DNA of 64,000 nucleotides. Origin: CAYTGR01 sp964437445. Its GTDB lineage: Bacteria > Chloroflexota > Anaerolineae > B4-G1 > SLSP01. Location of the stretch: assembly GCA_964437445.1 (NCBI GenBank), contig CAYTGR010000023.1:1-64000 (forward strand), given 5' to 3'. The translations under genes and the position numbers were made by a program. The notes below the pieces were generated by a model, which did no database searches, was not told where the DNA came from, and saw only the letters and a list, made by a program, of their open reading frames with translations. How positions within the stretch are numbered: position 1 is the stretch's first letter; every line of letters begins with the position of its first letter. Below, in pieces: positions 33,407-41,950 of this stretch.

Positions 33407-34246
33407 CTACGGGAGCAACGCTTCTTCGCGCAGCAGGGCATCCAGCCCGGCGACAAGCGCGGCGGCGGCAGCCACCACTTGCGGCGAGACCTCACCGCTG
33501 GCGCGCAGCAGGGCCGTGACCTGAGCGCGTAGCGCCACCGGCCGCCGGGGACAGCGGGCCTCGGCCATCGCCAACAGCCGTTTCTCACCGGGGTGCGGCA
33601 ACCGGTTGACCGCGAAGAGGATGTCAAAGTAGCTCGCCAGCAGTGCCGCCACCCGGTGGTTGATGCTGACCGGGTCGTCGTGGGCCACGGCGCGGTCCAG
33701 CTGGTAGCGGTACGACGAAAGCGTCTGCCACAGGATGGGGTGGTTCTTGGCGACAATGGCCCGGCGGAGCGGCTCCGGGTAGGGTTGCCGGGCCTTTGCT
33801 TGCAACGCTGCGAACCAGCCGTGCGCCTCGTAGAGCACCTGCGAGGTCAAGACATTGTGCCAGAAGCAGGTGGAGTAGCCTACGCTGGCCTCGCACCGCC
33901 GTAAAACGCGGTCCAGCTGCTCCTCAATCCAGGCCGGGGAGCGGAACATCACGTCCACGTGGATGCCGGTGGCGGCATCTACCCACTCGTCGCCCGGTTC
34001 CCAAAATTGATTGTCTACCTCGGCGCGGGAGGCCGCCCCGGTGGCGATAGCACGCCGGGCCTCCAGCGGCAGCGGCTCGCGGCTGTAAACGTAGAGATCA
34101 ATGTCGGAACCGGCATCGGCCAACCCGGTGGTCTGCGAGCCGGCGATGGCGACAGCTGCCACGGTCGGCAGCGCAGCGTACTCATCCGCGATGGATTGCG
34201 CCAGTTGCAGAGCCGGCAGGAGTGAAGCGCCTTCTTGATAGTCCAT
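33407..34246 (-). CDS. Nucleotidyltransferase-fold protein (DUF4037-like)
   Basis: The 279 residues have an N-terminal polymerase-beta nucleotidyltransferase core: GSQTTGLADAGSDIDLYVY gives the GS motif and the D-x-D metal pair, with a third acidic residue in IHVDVMF. The C-terminal 120 residues are helical and resemble the substrate domain of aminoglycoside-modifying or DUF4037 proteins. It could transfer a nucleotide to a small molecule or protein. It is convergent with the PH-domain gene (5 bases between stops). No partner HEPN toxin-like gene is adjacent, so a toxin-antitoxin role is not supported. Confidence 0.75.
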   Translation of the reverse strand: MDYQEGASLLPALQLAQSIADEYAALPTVAAVAIAGSQTTGLADAGSDIDLYVYSREPLPLEARRAIATGAASRAEVDNQFWEPGDEWVDAATGIHVDVMFRSPAWIEEQLDRVLRRCEASVGYSTCFWHNVLTSQVLYEAHGWFAALQAKARQPYPEPLRRAIVAKNHPILWQTLSSYRYQLDRAVAHDDPVSINHRVAALLASYFDILFAVNRLPHPGEKRLLAMAEARCPRRPVALRAQVTALLRASGEVSPQVVAAAAALVAGLDALLREEALLP

Positions 34247-34401
34247 GGTGCCCTTGCCCTTAGAATCGGTTATCCAGTGTCAGGCTGACGGCGCAGGTAG
34301 CGCGAACTTCAATTCGCTTCTCGCTGCCATTGTCAGCGTTGAGATACAGCGCAGAGACGCCCCTTGGGGCGTCTCTCCAGCTGTGGGACCTGTGATCCAG
34401 G

Positions 34402-37400
34402 TCAAGGCGTCCGCTTGGGCACGACGATGATCTTGACCGGTTCGGTCTCCGTTTTGTTTCCGGCGGCATCGTAGGCGATGACCTTGAATTTGTATTCGCC
34501 GACCCCTTCCAGGGTCCAGTTGATGTTGAACGGGGCAATCGTCCGCACCTTGAATGGTTGCTCTTCGTCGTTCTTGTAATACTCCACGCGGGCGATGGAA
34601 TATTTATCGGAGACCTCGGCGTTGATGTTAACCCACTCGTCTTTCCCCAGTTCATACTCCGAGTTGTTGAGCGGGTAGGTCAGGTCCACTTTCGGCGGCT
34701 CATGGTCCACCGTCACCTGCAAGGCATGTTGGCGGACGTTGCCGCTGCCTCCTACCACCTGGAGTTGCAATGTGTAGAGCCCATCGGCCAGACCGGTGGT
34801 ATCCCAGAACTCCAGCACGTTCTGGTCCACCTGGTTGTTGTGGTCCGGGCCGATCTGCTGCCACTGAGTGGGATTCATCCCCTGGCCGAAGACCAGCCGG
34901 TAGAAGGCCACGTCGCCTTTGGCGTTGCCAATGATGGGAATCACCCCCTGGATGTAGGAGTAGGCCGTGGGTGAAATGACCGCTACTTCCGCCCCGGTCA
35001 GATTAGGACCGTAGACGGTATCATACTCGGTAGGGGGGATGGGGGGGCGCCGGTCCTCGTCCAGGCCGGCGATCCAGTCATTGGCCTCCGGCGGATAAAC
35101 CTCGTAAACCCGCTGCTCCACCAGCTCCGGCGGGGTGTAAATGGTGGCCAGTTTGCCGGTCTCTTTGTTCACCAGGAAGGTCTGGTGCATCCGGCACTCC
35201 TCCTGTGGCTCGGTGCCGGGGATCATCAGCTCGGTGACGGTGGGGCAATCCTTGGTGGGCTTCAGGCCCGAAAGCGCGCAGACGGTCACTTCCACCAGCC
35301 CCTCAGGCCGCGTGAAGCTGACAATCGGCTCGTCGCGCAGCGCATATTCCATCACCGCGTGCCAGATAAAGGCCGCTCCGCGCGCGCCGGGCAGGCTGGT
35401 CATCGGCGTGTTATCCGTGTTGCCCATCCAGACGCCGGTGACCAGTTGCGGCGTGTAGCCAATCGTCCAGTTATCCACATAATCGTTGGTCGTGCCGGTC
35501 TTGGCTGCTGCCGGCCGGTTATCGGCTAATTCCAACGGATTGGGCGTCCCGAAGGCCGGAATGCGGGCCTGCCGGTCGGCGATGATGTTGGTGATCAGGT
35601 AGGCCAGGCGCGGATCCACCACCTGCCGGGCCTCCGGTTGCTTGTACTCGTACAGGACTTTGCCGTTGCGATCTTCCACGCGCAGAATCGCGACCGGATC
35701 CAATTCCCGGAACCCGGGGCGTTGTTGGGAATCGGGGACCGGCGCGCCGTACATCGTCCCATTGTTATCAAAGACGCTGTAAGCATAGGTCATATCCAGC
35801 AGGTGAACCTCACCGCCGCCCAGGGTCAGGCTGAGCCCGTAATATTGCAGCCCTTTGTCCAGTGTATTGATCCCCATCTGATGCGCCGTGCGCAGCACAT
35901 TATCCACCCCGGCGATGGACATGGCTTCCACGGCCGGGATATTGAGGGAGCGCGCCAGCGCTCCCCGCATCCGCACCGGGCCGTGATAGGTGCGGTCGTA
36001 GTTTTCCGGGACGTAAGGCGGCATACCTGAGCCTTGTTCAAAGGCCTGGCGCACATCCAGGAACATGTGCGCGGCATTGCCTCCCTGCGCCAGGAAAGTG
36101 ACATAGGTGAAGGGCTTGAAGGAAGAACCGGGCTGGCGCAGGCCGTCCACCGCCACATTGAATTTGCCGTCAATAGTCTCGTCCCAGTAATCGGCGCTGC
36201 CCACCAGGGCCAGGATCTCGCCCGTGGTTGGCCGGAGGACGACCACGGCCGAATTGTTGACGTGCAGATCTTGCCCCACCCGGTTAGCGGGCATATCGGG
36301 CAGGTATTGCGCCGCCTCACAGCCCTGGGCCACTGCTTGTGGAATCACGTCGGTGGGCAGTTCGCCCTTGAGGATGCGCAAATAGGCCTGGGTAACGCAC
36401 TGCGATTGGTTCTGGAGCTCCAGGTCCAGCGTGGTGTAGACACGCAGCCCGCCGCCGGCGACCAGCTCCGGTCCAAACATTTCTTCCAGCTGGCGCCGGA
36501 CGTAGAGCGAGAAGTGCGGGGCCTGGATATCATAGCGCGCGACCGGTGAGGCCAGCTGCCAGGACTCCACGCGGGCGGCATCGGCTTCAGCCGTAGTGAT
36601 GCAGCCCTGACCGATCATCGCATCCAGGACCAGGCCCTGCCGTTTGCGCGCATCTTCGGGGGCGTCAAAGGGATTGAGCAGCGGATATTGGGGGATGGCG
36701 GCCAGGGTTGCCGCCTCGGCAATATCCAGCTGCGTGGCAGGTTTGTCAAAATAAACCCGGGCCGCTGCATCAATCCCATATGCCAGGTTGCCGTAGAAGT
36801 TGGTGTTGAGGTACCATTCCAGGATCTGCTGTTTACTGTACCGCCGGGTCAATTCCAGCGCCATCAGGATTTCTTTTATTTTACGGGTGTAACTGCGCTG
36901 GTAACGCTCTTCCACCGAGATCACACTGTTTTTCACGACCTGTTGGGTGATGGAGGAGCCACCCTGGATATCGCCCCCCTGGAGATTGGCCCAAAAAGCA
37001 CGCGCCAGACCGCGCGGGTTGATGCCGGGATTGGTCCAGAAGGTACGGTCTTCAATAGAGACGGTGGCACAGATTACATAGTCGGGTAATGTATCCAGCG
37101 CTACCCAGTTGCGGTCGCCAGCGTGCGGATCAATCACCTCGTAGAGCAAATTTTGACCGGTGCGGTCGTAGATTTTGGTGGTCTCAAAATTTTGGATACT
37201 GGCTGCCTCCACCTCTTCGGGAGTGGGCAACCCCGCCGTGAACATGGAGTAAGCGGCCGCCGCGCTGCCCACGCCGAGCACCACGGTCAGCCCGGAGGCA
37301 ATCAACGAGGCCAGCGTCAGGACCGCCACGACCCGTAGCACCATGTTAAAACCGGTCCGGCTCCGCTTGCGTTGACGTTCGCGCTTGGTGACGATATGGG

Positions 37401-37443
37401 CGCGGAACAGGATCAACGGCATTTTCATGCTTCCGTTTGCCAT
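34402..37443 (-). CDS. Class A penicillin-binding protein (PBP1A-like) with C-terminal Ig-like domain
   Basis: The 1013 residues begin with a basic cytoplasmic tail and one TM anchor. The GT51 glycosyltransferase domain shows EDRTFWTNPGINPRGLARAF and QGGSSITQQVVKN. The transpeptidase domain has its Ser nucleophile in PGSSFKPF, an SLN motif in ARSLNIPAV and KTGTTNDYVDNW. The enzyme polymerises and crosslinks peptidoglycan outside the membrane. The extra C-terminus of about 200 residues includes an Ig-like beta module (DHEPPKVDLTYPLNN...YDAAGNKTETEPVKI), likely a wall-binding or extracellular interaction domain. ATG 37443 has AAAGGGAAA upstream; the frame is open further 5'. Confidence 0.93.
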   Translation of the reverse strand: MANGSMKMPLILFRAHIVTKRERQRKRSRTGFNMVLRVVAVLTLASLIASGLTVVLGVGSAAAAYSMFTAGLPTPEEVEAASIQNFETTKIYDRTGQNLLYEVIDPHAGDRNWVALDTLPDYVICATVSIEDRTFWTNPGINPRGLARAFWANLQGGDIQGGSSITQQVVKNSVISVEERYQRSYTRKIKEILMALELTRRYSKQQILEWYLNTNFYGNLAYGIDAAARVYFDKPATQLDIAEAATLAAIPQYPLLNPFDAPEDARKRQGLVLDAMIGQGCITTAEADAARVESWQLASPVARYDIQAPHFSLYVRRQLEEMFGPELVAGGGLRVYTTLDLELQNQSQCVTQAYLRILKGELPTDVIPQAVAQGCEAAQYLPDMPANRVGQDLHVNNSAVVVLRPTTGEILALVGSADYWDETIDGKFNVAVDGLRQPGSSFKPFTYVTFLAQGGNAAHMFLDVRQAFEQGSGMPPYVPENYDRTYHGPVRMRGALARSLNIPAVEAMSIAGVDNVLRTAHQMGINTLDKGLQYYGLSLTLGGGEVHLLDMTYAYSVFDNNGTMYGAPVPDSQQRPGFRELDPVAILRVEDRNGKVLYEYKQPEARQVVDPRLAYLITNIIADRQARIPAFGTPNPLELADNRPAAAKTGTTNDYVDNWTIGYTPQLVTGVWMGNTDNTPMTSLPGARGAAFIWHAVMEYALRDEPIVSFTRPEGLVEVTVCALSGLKPTKDCPTVTELMIPGTEPQEECRMHQTFLVNKETGKLATIYTPPELVEQRVYEVYPPEANDWIAGLDEDRRPPIPPTEYDTVYGPNLTGAEVAVISPTAYSYIQGVIPIIGNAKGDVAFYRLVFGQGMNPTQWQQIGPDHNNQVDQNVLEFWDTTGLADGLYTLQLQVVGGSGNVRQHALQVTVDHEPPKVDLTYPLNNSEYELGKDEWVNINAEVSDKYSIARVEYYKNDEEQPFKVRTIAPFNINWTLEGVGEYKFKVIAYDAAGNKTETEPVKIIVVPKRTP

Positions 37444-37614
37444 GTTATTTCCCTTTCCATTTCCCTGTTGGGGCGAATGCTGAGAGACTCGGCGGGTCGT
37501 TTTGTCATACCCCTGGCCCGCGTGTCTCTTCACCGCCCTTATCATAGCGGCCGCCGTGCGCAACGGCGCTATCTCCTGTATTATCGCCAGGACTGACTGT
37601 TTGGCAAGGGGCTC

Positions 37615-37642
37615 TTGTCGGGCAGGTGATTGCGGGTATAAT
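37615..37642 (+). promoter_or_regulatory. Promoter of the glycosyltransferase operon
   Basis: TTGTCG (37615-37620), 16-bp spacer, TATAAT (37637-37642), with the ATG 43 bases downstream. Confidence 0.7.
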
Positions 37643-37684
37643 CCGAAGGCGGTAAATGATGATCTGGCTCAAGAAAGAAGTTGT

Positions 37685-38440
37685 ATGAAGTTTTCCATTA
37701 TCATCCCTTGTTATAACGAATCTGAAAATGTGCTGCTGATGGCAGATCGGTTACTTCCAATCGTCGCTGAATTGGAACGCCGTGGTCCCACTGAGCTGAT
37801 TTTAGTGAATGATGGCAGCACCGATGATACGTTGGCCCAACTGAACGCCCTGGCCGCCCGACAATCCGGTATCCGGGTGCTCAGCCATCAGCAAAACCAG
37901 GGGCTGGGGGCGGCGTTGCGCACCGGCTTTGCCCAGGCCCAGGGTGAGATTATCGTCACCACCGACAGTGACGGAACTTACCCTTTTACTGAGATCTTAC
38001 CTCTATTGGAGCGTTTGACGCCGGAGGTAGATGTTGTCACGGCTTCCCCCTATCATCCCCAGGGTGGGGTGGAGGGCGTGCCCCGCTACCGGCTGATCCT
38101 CAGCCAGGGTGCTTCCCTGCTCTACCGGCTGCTGCTGGATTGGCGACTGCACACCTACACCGCCATGTTCCGCGCTTACCGGCGCGAGACGGTCCAGCGG
38201 GTCCCTTCCACGGCGAACGGTTTCTTGATGCCCGCCGAATGGGTCTCCAATGCGCTCTTGTTGGGTTATCGGGTCGCCGAATTTCCCACCGTCTTGCATG
38301 TACGACAGTATGGTCAATCCAAGGCCAAAGTCCTGCGTATCATCCTGGCCCACCTGCGTTTCCAGGCCAGGTTGATCGGGCTGCGCTTAAGTGGCCGCCG
38401 CCCCGTGCCGCAAACGCTGGAACCATGCGCAAAGTCGTGA
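37685..38440 (+). CDS. Family 2 glycosyltransferase (dolichyl-phosphate-mannose-synthase-like)
   Basis: The 251 residues have a GT-A fold with FSIIIPCYNESENVLL, ILVNDGSTDDT and the metal-binding TDSDGTYPFTEI. No C-terminal membrane segment is evident, so this is the short, soluble DPM1-like form. It probably loads a sugar onto a polyprenyl phosphate that the GT-C enzymes downstream use as donor. The start is ATG 37685. It overlaps the next gene by 16 bases. Confidence 0.9.
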   Translation: MKFSIIIPCYNESENVLLMADRLLPIVAELERRGPTELILVNDGSTDDTLAQLNALAARQSGIRVLSHQQNQGLGAALRTGFAQAQGEIIVTTDSDGTYPFTEILPLLERLTPEVDVVTASPYHPQGGVEGVPRYRLILSQGASLLYRLLLDWRLHTYTAMFRAYRRETVQRVPSTANGFLMPAEWVSNALLLGYRVAEFPTVLHVRQYGQSKAKVLRIILAHLRFQARLIGLRLSGRRPVPQTLEPCAKS

Positions 38441-39522
38441 CGGTGGTGGGGACTCGCCCCGAGCTGGTCAAATTCTCGCCCGTCATTCCTTTATTGAACG
38501 CCGCGTTTGACCACCGGCTGGTCCATTCGGGGCAACATTACAGCTACGAGATGGACGCGCTCTTTTTTGAGGAACTCCACTTGCCGGCTCCCCATTACCG
38601 GTTAGAGGTTGGCTCCGGCTCGCACGCGGAGCAGACAGCCCGGATTCTCACCCGTTTTGAGCCGTTGTTAGTGCAAGAGCCGCCTGATGCCGTCCTCGTT
38701 TTGGGCGACACAAATACGACCCTGGCCGGTGCCTTGACCGCAGCCAAATTGCACATTCCGGTGGTCCATTTGGAGGCCGGCTGTCGTTCTTTCAATCGGC
38801 AGATGCCAGAGGAACTTAATCGGATCGCCGTGGATCATTGGGCCACCTGGTGTTTTGCGCCGGGCGAACGGGAACGGGCCCAGCTGCTCCAGGAAGGGAT
38901 TCCCGCCACGGCGATCACCGTCGTTGGCTCCACGGCCATTGACGCCTGCCTGCGCAGCCGTCCGCTGGCTGCCACCCGCTCCATCGTCGCCGACCTGAGA
39001 TTGCGCCCGGATGGCTTTCTGCTACTGACGTTGCACCGGGCCGAGAACACCCTGCCGGACGTACTGCGAGAATTGCTGGCAGCTTTCAACCGCCTGGCCG
39101 AACGCTGGCCCATCGTTTTCCCCATCCATCCCCGCACGCGCGCCGTCTTGGAGGGCTTGCAGGCGGCGAACCTGGCGTTGGCGCTGCACCCGCACCTGCA
39201 TCTGATTGAACCGGTAGGCTATCTGGACCTGCTGCAACTGATGCTCCAGGCGCGCGCGGTGTTGACCGATTCCGGCGGCATTCAGGAAGAAGCGGCTACT
39301 TTGGGAACTCCCTTACTCATCGTCCGGCCAGAAACGGAATGGCAATACTTAGTGGAGGCCGGGGCCGCCGTCTTGATCGGCAATGAAGGCGCAACGTTGG
39401 TAGAACGGGCCTGGCCCTGGCTGGAACAGGGCCGGGCAGCCTTCCGGCCACTGGATGTGCGCGCGCAACAAGGAGCAGCCGAGCGCATCGTCGCCCGCCT
39501 GGGAGAGGTTTTGCAGCCGTGA
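38425..39522 (+). CDS. wecB: UDP-N-acetylglucosamine 2-epimerase (non-hydrolysing)
   Basis: The 365 residues match the family. VVTVVGTRPELVKFSP, LGDTNTTLAGALTA, HLEAGCRSFNRQMPEELNR and TDSGGIQEEA are the UDP and substrate loops. It makes UDP-ManNAc from UDP-GlcNAc for surface polysaccharides. ATG 38425 is inside the end of the GT2 gene, and the stop overlaps the GTG of the following GT39 gene, so three genes are coupled. Confidence 0.94.
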   Translation: MRKVVTVVGTRPELVKFSPVIPLLNAAFDHRLVHSGQHYSYEMDALFFEELHLPAPHYRLEVGSGSHAEQTARILTRFEPLLVQEPPDAVLVLGDTNTTLAGALTAAKLHIPVVHLEAGCRSFNRQMPEELNRIAVDHWATWCFAPGERERAQLLQEGIPATAITVVGSTAIDACLRSRPLAATRSIVADLRLRPDGFLLLTLHRAENTLPDVLRELLAAFNRLAERWPIVFPIHPRTRAVLEGLQAANLALALHPHLHLIEPVGYLDLLQLMLQARAVLTDSGGIQEEAATLGTPLLIVRPETEWQYLVEAGAAVLIGNEGATLVERAWPWLEQGRAAFRPLDVRAQQGAAERIVARLGEVLQP

Positions 39523-41858
39523 AGCCAAAGCCCCCCCGTTTTGTGTGGATCATCGTTCCTGCGCTGCTATGGCTTTTCTTCCTCCAGGTGGTTACGGCCA
39601 TCCCGCAAAACTCCATCACCAGCGATGAAGGCCCCCAGCTCATCAGTGGTTATTCGTTCCTGGTCACCGGCGACCGCCATCTGATTGAATTTGACGGCCA
39701 CCCACCTTTCGCCAAAGTCGTTAACGCTCTGCCGCTCCTGGCCGTGCCTGATTTCCCCGATCCCACCACCGCGCCGGCCTGGACCTCCACGGACCCCATC
39801 AGCCTGACCTGGATGGCGGAGCAGCTGATTTATCCCTACCGGCCGCTGGATCGCTTAGTGGTCCCGGCGCGGGTCATGGTGGCCCTATTGGGATTGTTAC
39901 TGGGCGCACTGGTTTACCGGTGGGCGGCCGATCTCTTCGGTCCCCTGGCCGGCATCGGCGCGCTGCTCCTGGTCACGTTTGATCCCAACCTGCTGGCCCA
40001 TGCCGGGCTGGCCACCAACGACTTGGCGGCGACGGCGTGGGGCTTTGCCGCGCTGTTTACCTTTTGGCGCTGGTTACGGCGTCCCACTCCCTGGCGGCTG
40101 CTCCTGGCGGGACTTGTTCTGGGCCTGGCGCAGAGCACCAAACTCAACGCGCTCTTGTTATTGCCGACTCAGGCCGGCATAGCGTTGCTTTATCTCATCG
40201 CCGAGCGGCGCAGACTGTGGTCGCTTGTCCGGCAGGGATTCCTGCTCTGGCTGGTCGCCGGGTTGACCCTGTGGGCCACCTACGGGTTTGAGCTGCGGGC
40301 GCTGCCGGGGATGACTTTTTCGGTGCCGGCCGGGACGCACGGGTTCCTGTTGCAACAGGTCGCCAAAGTCTCCGGGGGAGGGCATCCGGCCTTCCTGAAG
40401 GGGGAGCTCTCCACCCAGGGCTGGTGGTACTATTTCCCGCTGGCGTTTGCCATCAAAACCCCGCTGCCCACGCTGCTGATCCTGGGAGCGGCGCTGGTCA
40501 CTCTGGCGCTGGGAGGGCGCCGCCCGTGGCGGCACGAACTGGCCTTAGGATTATTCGTCCTGTTGTATATCGCCGTCACCCTGCGCAGCCATCTGAACAT
40601 CGGCTACCGTCACCTGCTGCCCGTGCTGCCGTTCCTGTATACCTTTGCCGGACGGCTGTTAGCGCCTGGCCGGCCGACCCGGTTGCCGGCCCGCCTCTGG
40701 CGCTATCTGGGCGGCGGCCTGGCGCTATGGTTAGCCATCGGCACGCTGGCTATCTGGCCGTTTCCTTTAGCGTTCTTCAACGAGGCCATCGGCGGGCCGG
40801 ATCAGGGGTATCACTATCTGGTGGATTCCAACACCGATTGGGGCCAGGCCATCAAAGCCCTGCAACGGTTCATGGCGCAGGAGGGGATAGCACGGGTCAA
40901 GCTCTCCACGTTTTTTGAGTACGGCGCGGCCATTGAAGGGTACGGCGTCGCCTTTGACCCGCTCCCGCCGCTCCATGCAGCGCCGGGGGTCCTGCCGGCG
41001 CGCTTCAACCCGGCGCCGGGGATCTATGTGCTGAGCAGCACCACCCTGCAAGGGATCTTCCTGGCCGATGGGGAGATGTACGACTGGTTCCGCCAGCGGG
41101 AACCCGATGCGTTGATCGGACATGTGATGCCGCTCTACCGGGTGGAACCGCCCGCCGTGACACCGGGATGGGTGGCCCAGTGCACCGCGCCGGTCGCCCC
41201 CCTCTCACCGGAGGTGGTGGCCGAGGGCTTTGGACGTGACGACCTGCGGCTGGCCTACTTTGATTGCACGACCGGTTGGCTCTATCCGGGCGGGGGCCAG
41301 CAACCAGGCTGGTATGCCTTCTTCCGTGAAACGGCCCGCCGCGCTGATCCCTTTCTCCAGGCCCGGCTGACGGCGGCGCGCCTGAGTTACGAGCAAAAGC
41401 AGACCGGTCTCACGCCCTCTTTTGCCGTCTACGAACAACCGCTCCCCTTGCCGCAGCCGGCTACGGTGGTTGAGCCGCCGGTAGAGGTGGGAGCTTTACG
41501 CTTCCTGGGCTACCGCGCTCCCAACACCCCGCTGCGCCCCGGCGAGACGGTGGAGATAGAGACCTGGTGGCAGGTGACCGAGGTGCCTGCGCGCCCGCTC
41601 TCTATCATGCTCCACCTGCAAGGGCCGGCGGATGCTCCCGTGCTGGTGGGAGATGGGTTAGGGGTACCGGTAGATACCTGGCAGGTGGGGGATTGGATCG
41701 TGCAGCGGCACACGCTCACCCTGCCCGCCGAGGCGCCCGCCGGCGTTTACACCCCCGTCACCGGCGTCTACTGGCTGGATTCGCTGGAACGCTGGCAACC
41801 GGCAGGGATGTCGGTGGATAGCCTGGCCCTCTCCCCCTTGACAGTCAAACGGCGCTAA
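39519..41858 (+). CDS. GT39/PMT-type membrane glycosyltransferase with extracytoplasmic C-terminal domain, paralogue 1
   Basis: The 779 residues start at GTG overlapping the wecB stop. The catalytic acidic motif of GT-C enzymes follows the first helix (ITSDEGPQLISGYS). About ten hydrophobic segments reach to residue ~420, where GGPDQGYHYLVDSNTDWGQ marks a conserved loop. The C-terminal ~300 residues are soluble and carry a module shared with the two paralogues downstream: QCTAPVAPLSPE, FDCTTGWLYPGG and a beta-rich block with VGDGLGVPVDTWQVGDWIVQRH. It likely moves sugars from polyprenyl carriers onto proteins or glycans outside the membrane. Confidence 0.88.
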   Translation: MKPKPPRFVWIIVPALLWLFFLQVVTAIPQNSITSDEGPQLISGYSFLVTGDRHLIEFDGHPPFAKVVNALPLLAVPDFPDPTTAPAWTSTDPISLTWMAEQLIYPYRPLDRLVVPARVMVALLGLLLGALVYRWAADLFGPLAGIGALLLVTFDPNLLAHAGLATNDLAATAWGFAALFTFWRWLRRPTPWRLLLAGLVLGLAQSTKLNALLLLPTQAGIALLYLIAERRRLWSLVRQGFLLWLVAGLTLWATYGFELRALPGMTFSVPAGTHGFLLQQVAKVSGGGHPAFLKGELSTQGWWYYFPLAFAIKTPLPTLLILGAALVTLALGGRRPWRHELALGLFVLLYIAVTLRSHLNIGYRHLLPVLPFLYTFAGRLLAPGRPTRLPARLWRYLGGGLALWLAIGTLAIWPFPLAFFNEAIGGPDQGYHYLVDSNTDWGQAIKALQRFMAQEGIARVKLSTFFEYGAAIEGYGVAFDPLPPLHAAPGVLPARFNPAPGIYVLSSTTLQGIFLADGEMYDWFRQREPDALIGHVMPLYRVEPPAVTPGWVAQCTAPVAPLSPEVVAEGFGRDDLRLAYFDCTTGWLYPGGGQQPGWYAFFRETARRADPFLQARLTAARLSYEQKQTGLTPSFAVYEQPLPLPQPATVVEPPVEVGALRFLGYRAPNTPLRPGETVEIETWWQVTEVPARPLSIMLHLQGPADAPVLVGDGLGVPVDTWQVGDWIVQRHTLTLPAEAPAGVYTPVTGVYWLDSLERWQPAGMSVDSLALSPLTVKRR

Positions 41859-41887
41859 GTTCCGCTTCCCCAGCCACAATCTGCAAT

Positions 41888-41918
41888 AGTTTGCGCGCGG
41901 ACAAGCCGCGCGCAAACT
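41888..41918. terminator. Bidirectional terminator-like hairpin between convergent genes
   Basis: A perfect 13-bp stem AGTTTGCGCGCGG / CCGCGCGCAAACT with loop ACAAG sits between two convergent stop codons. A T-tract is absent, so efficiency is uncertain. Confidence 0.7.
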
Positions 41919-41950
41919 CCTGCCGATCCGCCCTTGAGTGCAGGTAGAGC

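Noticed and set aside
33407..34246. MNT/HEPN toxin-antitoxin pair
   Set aside because: The nucleotidyltransferase-like protein is too long for a minimal MNT antitoxin and no HEPN gene is adjacent.
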